The notes beneath the pieces are model-generated. The model had not been told where the DNA came from, searched no databases, and saw only the letters and a program-made list of their open reading frames with translations. DNA of 64,000 nt from Methanosarcina sp. UBA289 (GTDB lineage Archaea > Halobacteriota > Methanosarcinia > Methanosarcinales > Methanosarcinaceae), in NCBI GenBank assembly GCA_002496565.1, contig DAKJ01000017.1, forward strand, positions 310,182 to 374,181, written 5' to 3'. The position numbers and the translations under genes are program-made. Positions 24,996 to 33,577 of this stretch are shown piece after piece (position 1 is the first letter of the stretch; every line of letters begins with the position of its first letter).

Positions 24996-25594
24996 AAGTG
25001 GTCTTTATAAACAACAAAGATTCATTTGTATGGAATCTCGTAGATTACATATCTTATTTCGAAAAAGACACTCTGGTACTTCCCAATACGGTTTCCCTGG
25101 AAGAACTGCGGGAGATTAAGCCTGATGCTCTGGTTATTTCTCCAGGCCCGGGAAGTCCTTCAGACTCCAGAGATATAGGAAATTGCCTGGAAATTATAAG
25201 GGAACTGGGCAGGGAAATTCCCCTTCTTGGAGTCTGCCTCGGACATCAGGCAATCAATGTGGCTTTCGGCGGCTTGGTCCGAAGAAGCAAAGTCGGGCCA
25301 GTGCATGGAAAAAGTTCGAAGATCCTGCACAAGGAATCTGCACTCTTTTCAGCCTTTGACAGCCCATTTGAAGCAGGACGTTATCATTCCCTTGAAATTG
25401 GCGAGCCTGCACCCGGGATAAAAGTTACTGCCAGGGCCGAGGATGGGAGCATTATGGCTGTAGAGCATGTTCGCTACCCGATATATGGCCTGCAGTTCCA
25501 TCCAGAATCCGTACTTACTCCCAATGGGCTGAAAATAATAGAAAACTTTTTGGATGTTTCCAAAAACTATAAGAAAAGACAGCCGGCTGTGTAA
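24992..25594 (+). CDS. trpG: anthranilate synthase component II (glutamine amidotransferase)
   Basis: TrpG hydrolyses glutamine and feeds ammonia to TrpE. The 200-residue class I amidotransferase has VISPGPGSP, the nucleophile in LLGVCLGHQAI, VGPVHGKSS, and the His-Glu of the triad in GLQFHPESVLTPNG, plus YHSLEI. An AGGGGGT site precedes the ATG. It is last in the operon; the next gene faces the other way 45 bp downstream. A role in folate synthesis (PabA) is possible for such subunits, but the operon argues for TrpG. Confidence 0.95.
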   Translation: MKVVFINNKDSFVWNLVDYISYFEKDTLVLPNTVSLEELREIKPDALVISPGPGSPSDSRDIGNCLEIIRELGREIPLLGVCLGHQAINVAFGGLVRRSKVGPVHGKSSKILHKESALFSAFDSPFEAGRYHSLEIGEPAPGIKVTARAEDGSIMAVEHVRYPIYGLQFHPESVLTPNGLKIIENFLDVSKNYKKRQPAV

Positions 25595-25638
25595 GCAGCC
25601 AGACGTTTTCCCGGAGAATTTATTTCTGATATCCAAGT

Positions 25639-26391
25639 TCATTTTTCCTTTTTGGCAGCCTCAGTTTCAGGTTCCTGCTCTTCATTATCTCCTTCTTCTT
25701 CAAAGAACTCCTCTTCTGTGAATTCCTCGTTAGGCTTGACCGCATAACCTACAGGCTGAAGGTTTTGAAGTTCTGAATATTGACTTACAGTCTGGGCAAT
25801 AAGCTGAGGATATTTTTCAATCTGTTCCCTTGTAACAAACCCTGAGGCTTCTGAGTATTCTATAATTTCTTCTCTGGCTTCTTTCGCATCCTCAGTGAAA
25901 TCTTCAAGCTGCTGCCTGTTTGCAATATAGGCCATTTCCTCAAGTGCCATGGTCGTCCACAGGGTTACAACCTCCATTTTCTTTTCAACAGCACCCAGAC
26001 CTATTATCCTAAGAGTGTCAAGCGCGATTTTTGCAGACTCAAGCATCTGAAACTGTACTGCTCCTTTTCCGATTTCCTGTGCAGCTTTCGAAAAAGACCA
26101 CATCACATTGGAGAAATTCTTATCGAGTGCAACTTCAGAAAGGGAGTTGATGTCATTAAGAACTGTGGACGCAACGTTCTCGATCTTTTTCTGAATGGCC
26201 TTATTGCCAATATTCCGGAGTGAGATAACGACTCTCTTTAAATCATTCTCTGAATTTGATTTGAGCAACTCTTCCCCAAATTCCCGAAGGTACTCAACAT
26301 ATTGGAGCGCATCATACTCATTCTGTTCTCTTATTGCTCGTTCTCCAGATTCTCCAAGTTCAATAGCCTTTTGTTCGTTCAGTGAGAACAT
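25639..26391 (-). CDS. alpha-helical repeat protein, paralogue 1 of 5
   Basis: The roughly 250-residue protein is almost all helix, with repeats of about 35-40 residues in which a small-residue IG.....A core recurs (SLRNIGNKAIQKKIENVAST; RIIGLGAVEKKMEVVTLWTT). It ends in a very acidic tail (EEFTEEEFFEEEGDNEEQEP) followed by basic residues. The pattern suggests an alpha-solenoid of the HEAT/armadillo kind, possibly a protein-binding scaffold; I do not know a named family. The start is the ATG at 26391 after AAGGGG; its amino end MFSLNEQKAIELG aligns with the other four paralogues. No signal peptide. Convergent with trpG. Confidence 0.7.
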   Translation of the reverse strand: MFSLNEQKAIELGESGERAIREQNEYDALQYVEYLREFGEELLKSNSENDLKRVVISLRNIGNKAIQKKIENVASTVLNDINSLSEVALDKNFSNVMWSFSKAAQEIGKGAVQFQMLESAKIALDTLRIIGLGAVEKKMEVVTLWTTMALEEMAYIANRQQLEDFTEDAKEAREEIIEYSEASGFVTREQIEKYPQLIAQTVSQYSELQNLQPVGYAVKPNEEFTEEEFFEEEGDNEEQEPETEAAKKEK

Positions 26392-26590
26392 ATTAAAACC
26401 CCTTTCCATTAAAATCCATTAAAGATCTCGGATTTTAGGAATTTAGGTATTTATATAGGTATACTCAGATATTAGTCTTCCTATAATTTTCAAAGCATAT
26501 CGAAAACTTCAAGGTTGTTATTCCAGAATGAGTTTTTAAATGTCTGGATCCGAATGAAGAATAAAAATGGAGAATAGAAAGTAGTCTAAA

Positions 26591-26647
26591 TTTGCTTATA
26601 GATTTCAGATTTGCTTATAGATTTCAGATTTGCTTATAGATTTGAGT
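26591..26647. repeat. three 19-bp tandem repeats
   Basis: TTTGCTTATAGATTTCAGA occurs at 26591-26609 and 26610-26628, with a third copy diverging in its last bases at 26629-26647. It lies about 200 bp upstream of paralogue 1 in a 615-bp gap (26392-27006) that shows no gene. A regulatory array or slippage product. Confidence 0.75.
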
Positions 26648-26812
26648 TATGTTTTCATTATAAAGTAAAATAGAAACTGACCCGAACAAACGACTTATTT
26701 ACAAAATAGAAAGAGTTAAATACATTTTATACATAAAATATATCATATGAGTAAAAAAAACTCATTCAGGATTTCTGGCATATTTTCCTGCGTGAGTAAA
26801 ATCAAACCTACA

Positions 26813-26853
26813 AGGTAGGGGGGAGGGTTCAACTCCTTACCTTCCTCCTACCT
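26813..26853. terminator. long G-rich/C-rich inverted repeat
   Basis: AGGTAGGGGGGAGGG (26813-26827) pairs with CCTTCCTCCTACCT (26840-26853), mostly Watson-Crick with a few G-U pairs in RNA, around a 12-base loop. It is about 150 bp past the stop of the minus-strand gene ending at 27007 and is followed on that strand by a T-rich stretch, so a terminator for paralogue 2 is plausible. Confidence 0.5.
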
Positions 26854-27006
26854 GAACAATTGTGTTGTGTTCTAAACATAAACTAAACATAGACGGTAGA
26901 TATAATCACTTCACAATCACTTCACTTTGAAACCTCAAGCTTTTATCATGAAAGAAAAAAATTGCTTAGTAGGAATACTTTAGTAATTTATTTAAAACTT
27001 ATGGTT

Positions 27007-27612
27007 TCAAAAAAGAGGAAAATTTTCAAATAGTTGCCGAGCACTTATTACAGCTTCGCCAAGACCTGCTTCTTTAGAGCATTTTCCAATATCCCTGACA
27101 AGAAAAGCGAATTCCTGATTGAGAATTCTCAGGTCCTTTTTTGAGCTTATGGAAAAAGTATAGATTTCCTTCAAGAAAACCTGGCTTAAAATGACTTCTT
27201 TTTCCATTCCATTTCTTGCAGCTTCTTTTCCAACTTCCTTCAGAGAAATCGCTACAAGTAAAAGAGGAATTAGCTTATCTATACTGGCGAGCCTTATTCC
27301 AAAAGCTTTAAGGGCAAGAGCAATCTCAAGCACGGTTTCATTGCCATTGTTTCTTGCCATTTCTTGTCCAATCAGTCCAAGAGAAACAGCCGAACTAAGC
27401 ACACCTTCGGTCAAATTCCTATCAGCTGCTTCCAGACCCAGAGATTTTAGGCATGAAATTGCTCTGTGTAGCGTTTCCTCCGAGAATTGGGTAGCAAGTC
27501 TGATACCCAGTTCACCTAACTCATCTATTGTCTTGATGAGTTGAGTTTCTTCCCATGCCTCAGTTACCTCAAAACCAAGTTCAAGAAGAGAAGTCATTTC
27601 TGTTAAAAGCAA
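27007..27612 (-). CDS. alpha-helical repeat protein, paralogue 2 of 5
   Basis: The 201-residue protein is shorter than its relatives but has the same all-helical repeats: SCLKSLGLEAADRNLTEGVL, SAVSLGLIGQEMARNNGNET, AISLKEVGKEAARNGMEKEV, FLVRDIGKCSKEAGLGEAVI. It starts with TTG at 27612, seven bases after a perfect GGAGG, and the amino end MLLTEMTSLLELGFEV lines up with the other paralogues. There is no signal or membrane segment. Function unknown; the repeat structure suggests protein-protein contacts. It is a separate transcription unit, with nearly 300 bp upstream and 600 bp downstream free of genes. Confidence 0.7.
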   Translation of the reverse strand: MLLTEMTSLLELGFEVTEAWEETQLIKTIDELGELGIRLATQFSEETLHRAISCLKSLGLEAADRNLTEGVLSSAVSLGLIGQEMARNNGNETVLEIALALKAFGIRLASIDKLIPLLLVAISLKEVGKEAARNGMEKEVILSQVFLKEIYTFSISSKKDLRILNQEFAFLVRDIGKCSKEAGLGEAVISARQLFENFPLF

Positions 27613-27816
27613 AAATTTGCCTCCATCTACCAGCTACTGATAAGGCTTAGGAACTCACAAGACATTATCTTTCCCATTTTGTGCTACATGATCCAAAAAC
27701 CAAGCGATAAATCGAAATATAGGAAGATGAAAAATAAAAATTAAATGCCAGGTTAAAACCAGACTGTCGACAGGAACGAAGTGTTTATTATGTAGAGATT
27801 TTGCTTAAATCAGCTG

Positions 27817-27879
27817 GTTTACATAAACAGCTGGGTTAGATAAGTTGTTTTACATAAACAGCTGAGTTAGATAGATAAG
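27817..27879. repeat. two direct repeats containing a GTTTA-CAT-AAAC palindrome
   Basis: TTTACATAAACAGCTGGGTTAGATAAG-like sequence occurs at 27818-27844 and again, with small changes, at 27849-27879 (31-bp period). Each copy holds TTTACATAAA and CAGCTG. They lie between paralogues 2 and 3, just past the paralogue 3 stop codon. Confidence 0.6.
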
Positions 27880-27905
27880 CTTTAGATAGTCTCTCACTCC
27901 TGAAT

Positions 27906-28790
27906 TTATAGATTAGATTGAATTTTTTCCTGAAGGGCTTTTATTTCCCTGAATTTCTCCACTTTTTCCTCGGAATCCGTATAGCCGGCATTTGCAAAAT
28001 TTTCTAGAGCCAGTTCAGCTACAATTGAAGAATTGTTTAGAAGCTTTTCTTCAGCCTGAACCCGCAAGGTTTCAAGTGCCCACTGACATTGCAAAACCGC
28101 ATCACTAAGTTCCTTCTTTTTAGATAGTTTTCCAATTTCTTCTATGGAAAGTGCTGTTGAACTCAGGGCTTCGTCAAAGTAGCTCTCAGCTGCAATCTTA
28201 CCTATTTCCTCAAGCAAAAGCAGGGCACTTACAGTCTCAAGCTCAAGACTCTTTGCTGCAGATTTTTTCCCAATTTCTCCCAGGCAGGTTACTGCATTGA
28301 GCACAACGTCCTGCATACCTCGCCTGGCAGCAGAGGTTCCAATCTCTTTAAAGAGTAAAGAAAAGGCAATTGTCTTTTCCTGTTCCCACTCTTCTGGGGA
28401 AAAGTTCCAGATTTCCATAAGGGTTGTAGCAGCTACCTTTGAACCGGCTTCAAGTGAATGTGAAGCCGCAGCTTCTCCCAGTTTTCCTATTGCTATAAAA
28501 GCCCTGCTCAGGGCGGACTCAAGTCCTTTATCTGCTGCTACTCTTGCCAGTTTCCCTAGAGATAGGATAGAATTAATTGTGACAAGCTCCATCTCTCTCT
28601 CTGCAGCTACCTGTGCGGCGTTCTCAATTGATAGAATAACTCTCTCGGCATCTGCCTCTTCGTTCTCAGAAAGGAAGTCTGCCGCAATTCCTGTAAGGGA
28701 ATCAAGGGCCTGAAAAGCTTTGCTCTCATCTCCTCTATCAACTGCAGATAAACTTACTTCAACTGCTTCTGCCTCGTTTAATATAATCAT
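27906..28790 (-). CDS. alpha-helical repeat protein, paralogue 3 of 5
   Basis: This 294-residue member is the most regular of the family. At least six repeats of about 36-40 residues follow a pattern like SILSLGKLARVAADKGLESA, AFIAIGKLGEAAASHSLEAG, LLFKEIGTSAARRGMQDVVL, TCLGEIGKKSAAKSLELETV, LLLEEIGKIAAESYFDEALS, LSIEEIGKLSKKKELSDAVL. The IG.....A core and conserved helix breaks indicate an alpha-solenoid. It starts at an ATG after AGAGAGGCAAAAAGA, and its amino end MIILNEAEAVEVSLSA sets the family consensus. No signal, membrane or catalytic motif is visible. Confidence 0.75.
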   Translation of the reverse strand: MIILNEAEAVEVSLSAVDRGDESKAFQALDSLTGIAADFLSENEEADAERVILSIENAAQVAAEREMELVTINSILSLGKLARVAADKGLESALSRAFIAIGKLGEAAASHSLEAGSKVAATTLMEIWNFSPEEWEQEKTIAFSLLFKEIGTSAARRGMQDVVLNAVTCLGEIGKKSAAKSLELETVSALLLLEEIGKIAAESYFDEALSSTALSIEEIGKLSKKKELSDAVLQCQWALETLRVQAEEKLLNNSSIVAELALENFANAGYTDSEEKVEKFREIKALQEKIQSNL

Positions 28791-29101
28791 TCTTTTTGCC
28801 TCTCTTTAACACATCAACAAGCTTCAAGTCTTTCCCTGCAAATTTTTAATTGTTGACTGTATGTTTCTGTTGTCAATTTAAATTTTTGCGTAAGGAATAA
28901 GACCTGCAAAGGAAATAGAGTCTGGTTTACTCTATGAAGTTACGAGATTATTAGTGTTACTATTTTGTAACCGAGGCAGTTCATTTAAAAATATCATCCG
29001 TTTTTTTTGCGGAGAGCCGATTTTGAGGTAAAGTATAAATAATAAATATAAATACAAAATGTATAAGTTAGAAATAAAAAATATATAAGTGAGCAGCTCT
29101 C

Positions 29102-30604
29102 TTATCTGGACTTTCTTTTTTCTTCGTAGGCAAGAGCATGTTTCAGAACGTTTTCATACACCTCTTTATTCTCTAATCCGACAATTCTTGCTCTGACTCT
29201 ATCAGTAGTAATATTTCCATCCTGCTGCATGTAAATGTACTCTCCATTTTCAATGCCCATAATTACGGTAGAGTCAGGAATATAGCCTACATCAAAATAG
29301 GTTGCAAGCTGGATGTTTTTGTTCATATTTATGGACATAATCGTAACGTTCTCTCCGTATTCGGCTGCAAGCTCTGCAAGAATAGGCTTCATAGACTGGC
29401 AGGCTCCGCACCATTCAGCTCCGAGTCTCAAAAATACCGGACCTTCCATAAGGGATAGGTTTATTTGCTCTAGTTCGGTTGTCTCGACAACAACGCCTTT
29501 TTTCAAGGTACTCGAAGGTTTCACAGGGTACATTTTATTAAATAGAACCAATAAAGTATTGCCATTAGCGCTCAAAGCATCAGAACTATTGCTTGAGGAA
29601 ATCCTATTTGCCATAGGCATATAATCTATAACCCCAGAAGTCTGGTTTATGACGTACTGATTATCTAGTATACCATTTCCATCAGCATCTGCTCCTGTAT
29701 AATTATTCCAGAAATTACCTGCCGAACTGCTATTCCAGACGTTATTTCCCTCGTCTATGGCATTCAGGAAGTTAATAAATTCATTTTCGTAGAACGAATT
29801 ATTTGATGAATCACTTAGATACACGCCAATGCCATTAAGGTACAGGTTGTTATTGGTGAAAAGATTGGATCTTGCTGCTTGGCCACGAATTCCATGTTCG
29901 TTTTTCAAAATGAGATTATAGGCAAGCTTATTTCCCTGGGATATTCGAAGGAGCATGCCTACTTCATTTGAACTTGCAGTATTGTTAACAATGGTATTGT
30001 TAAAGGAATTATTTAGCGAAATTCCCTGCTTATTTTTCATGACCAGATTTTTTGACAGAATATTCTCCCCTGAATTGTCAAGCGTAATTCCCTCATTACT
30101 AAGACTTACAAGGTTTCCATTGAGATAGTTGTCCTGAGAATTTCTGAGAATAATACCCGGATCAGTTAGTATCACCGTATTGTTATTTAAAGAGCAGTTT
30201 CGCGCGCCTTCAAGGTAAAGCCCGGCCTTCCCATGTATGTCCTTTCCGGAAGGAACTCCTACAATATAGAAACCGTTTATTGTCACGTTTCCTGAACTGA
30301 TGCTGAAGACAGCATTGTCAGGCACCTCAGCTATAATATAAGTACGGTTAATCTGGCTACCTGAAAGAGGTGGATACGAGAGAATTGTGAGTTCCTTATT
30401 TACTTTTATATTTTCCCGATATATTCCAGGGCTTACAAGGATTGTATCTCCATTCTGTGCATTATTGACAGCTTCCTGGATCAAAGTATAGTTTCCTCCC
30501 CCACTGTTATTCACGGTAATAACCGCAGCTTCGGCCAGGGTTACTGCTGTCCCGAGCATAAAAAGGAAAACTATGAGAATAACCTGAAATGTCTCCCCTG
30601 TCAC
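29102..30604 (-). CDS. secreted NosD-like beta-helix protein fused to a thioredoxin domain
   Basis: The 500-residue protein has a signal peptide-like start (VILIVFLFMLGTAVTLAEAA). A NosD/CASH right-handed beta-helix follows at about residues 30-330, opening IQEAVNNAQNGDTILVSPGI and continuing through NN-rich rungs (NSFNNTIVNNTASSNEVGML) to the typical GNFWNNYTGADADGNG close. A carboxyl thioredoxin domain spans about 370-500, active site WCGAC (398-402), with YFDVGYIPDSTVIMGIENGE. That domain closely matches the lipoprotein at 12253-12762. The start is a GTG after AGGGGGTT. Beta-helix proteins bind carbohydrates or metals at cell surfaces; the fusion suggests an extracellular thiol-disulfide enzyme tethered to a binding scaffold. 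It interrupts the run of helical-repeat genes. Confidence 0.88.
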   Translation of the reverse strand: MTGETFQVILIVFLFMLGTAVTLAEAAVITVNNSGGGNYTLIQEAVNNAQNGDTILVSPGIYRENIKVNKELTILSYPPLSGSQINRTYIIAEVPDNAVFSISSGNVTINGFYIVGVPSGKDIHGKAGLYLEGARNCSLNNNTVILTDPGIILRNSQDNYLNGNLVSLSNEGITLDNSGENILSKNLVMKNKQGISLNNSFNNTIVNNTASSNEVGMLLRISQGNKLAYNLILKNEHGIRGQAARSNLFTNNNLYLNGIGVYLSDSSNNSFYENEFINFLNAIDEGNNVWNSSSAGNFWNNYTGADADGNGILDNQYVINQTSGVIDYMPMANRISSSNSSDALSANGNTLLVLFNKMYPVKPSSTLKKGVVVETTELEQINLSLMEGPVFLRLGAEWCGACQSMKPILAELAAEYGENVTIMSINMNKNIQLATYFDVGYIPDSTVIMGIENGEYIYMQQDGNITTDRVRARIVGLENKEVYENVLKHALAYEEKRKSR

Positions 30605-31012
30605 GAACTAATAACCCCCTAATTACTAAAGCTATCAAATAAAAAACAAATTATGCTTTTATAGCAACCCTTAGGAATAATAATTTGAGATAATAAAATC
30701 ATTTTGAAATATATGTTCTGAAAAATGAACCTTAAATTTTAAAGTTCCCTAATTTTCTTAATACTTTCAGGAGTATCCAAATTAGCAGATCTTTCAGTAC
30801 TCTGTCGACACAGTCAATAACGCAATCAGTTAAAAACTGAAAAAAGAATAAAAATTCCTTCACTTACTGGATTTACAGATATTTACAGCCCTATTATCTC
30901 GAATTCTCAATCAGTATAATATATTAAGCAGTACATTTAAGCATATCAGGAAGGCATATACAACAATACAACAAGCGTAAAAAATTAGTCCGTAACCTTT
31001 CCAGTCTTTACA

Positions 31013-31081
31013 CTATAATTTATGAAAAGAAGATAGTCTGACTTCAAATTCTGTCAGTAAGTGAAATTCTTTTTCATTCAT
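31013..31081 (-). CDS. possible 22-residue ORF
   Basis: In the 780-bp gap 30605-31385 the minus strand has GGAAGGAGTTTCGGT before an ATG at 31081, opening a 22-codon frame (MNEKEFHLLTEFEVRLSSFH, then two residues and TAG). The ribosome-binding site is strong, but the peptide is short and I recognise no relative. It could be a decayed start of another helical-repeat paralogue, since its beginning MNEKE and length before the stop give too little to judge. The rest of the gap shows no gene. Confidence 0.2.
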   Translation of the reverse strand: MNEKEFHLLTEFEVRLSSFHKL

Positions 31082-31385
31082 ACCGAAACTCCTTCCAAAA
31101 CACCTGGAAAATCCTTTTTTCAATCCGTAACTGAGCTTCCTGAAAGGAAAAATGGCGAATTTGTTAAGACTGAGTTGCAATTATCATGAAGCAAAAGCTT
31201 TTTTAGTTAAGGCTCTTTTCGAGTCTCTTGCTGAGCGGTTCACCTTACACTATCTTTGTCAGGGATCCTCAATTTTTGTTAGGGATTCTCAATTCGGCAT
31301 TTTTCCCTGAAATCCAGTGATTCCCTATGCCGTAGACTATACCGAAAAAATTTGATTAACTGACACTCCAGCCTTTCTAAAGCTT

Positions 31386-32219
31386 TCAATCAAGAGATTC
31401 CGCTTCGTGTATATATTCAGAGCCATTAAGAGTGTCAAGAGCAAGTTTTGTCATAAGCACATGGCTTATTAAAAATTTTTCATTTACTTCGAAAATCATC
31501 GTTCCCAGAGAATTAGCAGCTTTTATGATCAAGTTTTCGAAGTCACTAAAACCCGTATAAGACGATTCATTTTCTGAAAGGACAGGAGTATTCTGAAGGG
31601 AATCAGTTTCTATTCCCTGTTGAACAAGCAGGCTGAAGGCACCCGAAAATTCTTTGGGGAAGATAATCGCCTCTTTTCCATGAGGTTGATATAAAAGGAG
31701 TGACTTTTGAGGGAGAAAACCTCCGTTTTCCGGAACCCGGATGCTTTGCTGCCCGATAGTTTCTTTTCCTATTGACCCTATAGCCAGAGCAGCTGCCAGA
31801 GCCTCTCTCTCCGTTTTCTGAAGCGATGCAGAATTCGCAATTTCCCCAAGATATGCGACTGCGATCCTGACTGCTGACTCCATATTTTGCCCAACAGCCG
31901 CTTTCCCGATTGCACAGAGAGAGTAAAGGATGCTTAAACCGGTATCAGTCATTTTCTTTTCTCTTGCAATTTCAGCCATCTTTCCGAGCGAAAAAAGCGA
32001 TAAAAATACGCCGATTTCCATTTTTTGAAAGACAGCCGCGCTACCTATGTCTCTTATGCTGATAACAGCCTTTTTTGCATCAGGTTCGAGTCTTTTATTT
32101 ATATATTCGGTCCCCCGTTCCGTAAGAAAATCTATGGATCGTAACACGCCAAGCTCATCATTGTCCTTAACTGAAGTTAGCCCGAGGTCCGTTGCCCCAG
32201 TTTCGTTTAAAATAGACGT
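31386..32219 (-). CDS. alpha-helical repeat protein, paralogue 4 of 5, non-standard start
   Basis: The family frame runs open from a TGA at 32220-32222 to the stop at 31386. The amino end SILNETGATDLGLTSVKD aligns with paralogue 3's MIILNEAEAVEVSLSA, but its start position reads ACG (32217-32219), six bases after GGGGTG; an ATT follows two codons later and the first standard start, a GTG at 32147, would cut off conserved residues. Repeats include SIRDIGSAAVFQKMEIGVFL, LFSLGKMAEIAREKKMTDTG and YSLCAIGKAAVGQNMESAVR. The carboxyl half has lost the regular repeats and contains a linker (PENGGFLPQKSLLLYQPHGK). It may use a rare start codon or be decaying. Confidence 0.6.
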   Translation of the reverse strand, partial: TSILNETGATDLGLTSVKDNDELGVLRSIDFLTERGTEYINKRLEPDAKKAVISIRDIGSAAVFQKMEIGVFLSLFSLGKMAEIAREKKMTDTGLSILYSLCAIGKAAVGQNMESAVRIAVAYLGEIANSASLQKTEREALAAALAIGSIGKETIGQQSIRVPENGGFLPQKSLLLYQPHGKEAIIFPKEFSGAFSLLVQQGIETDSLQNTPVLSENESSYTGFSDFENLIIKAANSLGTMIFEVNEKFLISHVLMTKLALDTLNGSEYIHEAESLD

Positions 32220-32360
32220 TCAGAACACCCCACTGAGTTAAAAACACCTTAAAGCCAGTAATTTTTCCTGCACTCCTTTCCCCATGAAGAAGGCAGTATT
32301 CCTATTTGAGATTGAAATGATTAATCCAATACGAATATAGCATAAATGAGAGGAAAAATT

Positions 32361-33239
32361 TCATAAATCTGTACTTGGAGATTTTTTCTTTCCTCTAGAT
32401 ATTTTATTTAGCTTATCTTCTAGTCTCTCAATTTTCAATCTTTCAAAGTGCAGGAGAGCTACTTCAGCAATTATGGATGCACTCATGAGGTAGCGGTCTT
32501 CAGCATTAAACCTAATTACCTCAAGCGAATATGCTGCCTGGTTCAAAGCCTTATCAAGCCCCTGTCTATCTGCAGTTTCTCCTATATCCTGGATAGAGCG
32601 GGCACTTATATTCACAGTTTCTTTCAGGTTTTTTTCAATAGCCCCGGTTCCTATCTCTTGCAGCAATAACTCGGCATTTACTACTGCATCCTCAAATTTC
32701 TGGCTTGCTGCGGCCTTCCCTGTTTCCCCGAGGAGCGCTACTGTGCTGTTTGCAACATCACCTAATTTTTGCCACGTAACGCTTTTTCCGATTTCTCCAA
32801 GAGCGAAAATAACTGCAATTGTTCCCTTCTTGGTTCCTCTAGAAGCTGCAGTATTTCCCATCTCACCAAGGCAAGAGGCTGCGATCTTTGCTGGAGTCTC
32901 CATTTTTTGTACTGCTGCGGTCTTTCCAATTTCCCCAAATGCGAGTGCTATACTTACAAGAGCGTTTTCCATTCGCTGCCTGCATGCCTCTCTGGCTACC
33001 TGAGAAAAAAGCAGAAGCGTATTGACAACTATAGATTCAAGTCCAGCAATAGCTGCCGCTTTTCCTATCTTTTTCATGTATTCGACCAATCTTTTTGTGT
33101 CGATTTCCTGTCCTTCTTTTGCATATTTCAGTGCAAGCTCGGAGAGATAGTTAAGGACTTCTTTAATTTCGGTTTCATTTTTTTCATTAACCAGAGTAAG
33201 TCCCAGTTCCAGAGCCTCGTTTTCATCAAGCGGTAGAAT
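32361..33239 (-). CDS. alpha-helical repeat protein, paralogue 5 of 5, non-standard start
   Basis: From ATT at 33239 the frame gives 292 residues, matching the 294 of paralogue 3. The amino end ILPLDENEALELGLTLVNEK aligns with the family start, where ATG is replaced by AGG (33240-33242) next to ATT, with GGGGGT upstream. An ATG at 33246 is in another frame and a TTG at 33089 would remove 50 conserved residues. Repeats include LALAFGEIGKTAAVQKMETP-like, SCLGEMGNTAASRGTKKGTI, ALLGETGKAAASQKFEDAVV and LLLQEIGTGAIEKNLKETVN. The last repeat matches paralogue 3 best (LEVIRFNAEDRYLMSASIIA). Function unknown. Confidence 0.6.
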   Translation of the reverse strand: MLPLDENEALELGLTLVNEKNETEIKEVLNYLSELALKYAKEGQEIDTKRLVEYMKKIGKAAAIAGLESIVVNTLLLFSQVAREACRQRMENALVSIALAFGEIGKTAAVQKMETPAKIAASCLGEMGNTAASRGTKKGTIAVIFALGEIGKSVTWQKLGDVANSTVALLGETGKAAASQKFEDAVVNAELLLQEIGTGAIEKNLKETVNISARSIQDIGETADRQGLDKALNQAAYSLEVIRFNAEDRYLMSASIIAEVALLHFERLKIERLEDKLNKISRGKKKSPSTDL

Positions 33240-33396
33240 CCTTCATACCCCCAGATTCTCTCTCAAGTAAGTATGGATATGGGAGGATATGAGCTTTATC
33301 ATGGGAAAAAAGCACTATTAAGAAATATTTTATCACGCACAGATTGGAAAAAACTGGAAAGTGTTAGACTGGGATGGGAAGGATCGGATTGTGAAG

Positions 33397-33446
33397 TGTT
33401 AAACTGAAAATATTAGATTGAAAATGTTAAACTGAAAAATATTAGA
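33397..33446. repeat. degenerate TGTTAAACTGAAAA repeats
   Basis: TGTTAAACTGAAAATATTAGA at 33397-33417 recurs with one extra A at 33425-33446, and a weaker copy (GTGTTAGACTGG) starts at 33361. They lie between paralogue 5 and the oxidoreductase gene in a 338-bp gap without genes. Confidence 0.5.
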
Positions 33447-33577
33447 CGAAATATCAATAAACGAAGTGAGTGTTGATTAATCCACCCTCATCTGAAAAAG
33501 AGAAGAAAAAAGATAAAGGATGCAATATTGAGCAAAAAGCCAAAACTTTTCTCCTGCTCTAACAAAAAAGCAGAACT

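Noticed and set aside
32769..33236. 155-residue plus-strand ORF opposite paralogue 5
   Set aside because: A shadow of the helical-repeat gene: Cys/Ser/Phe-rich, no ribosome site.
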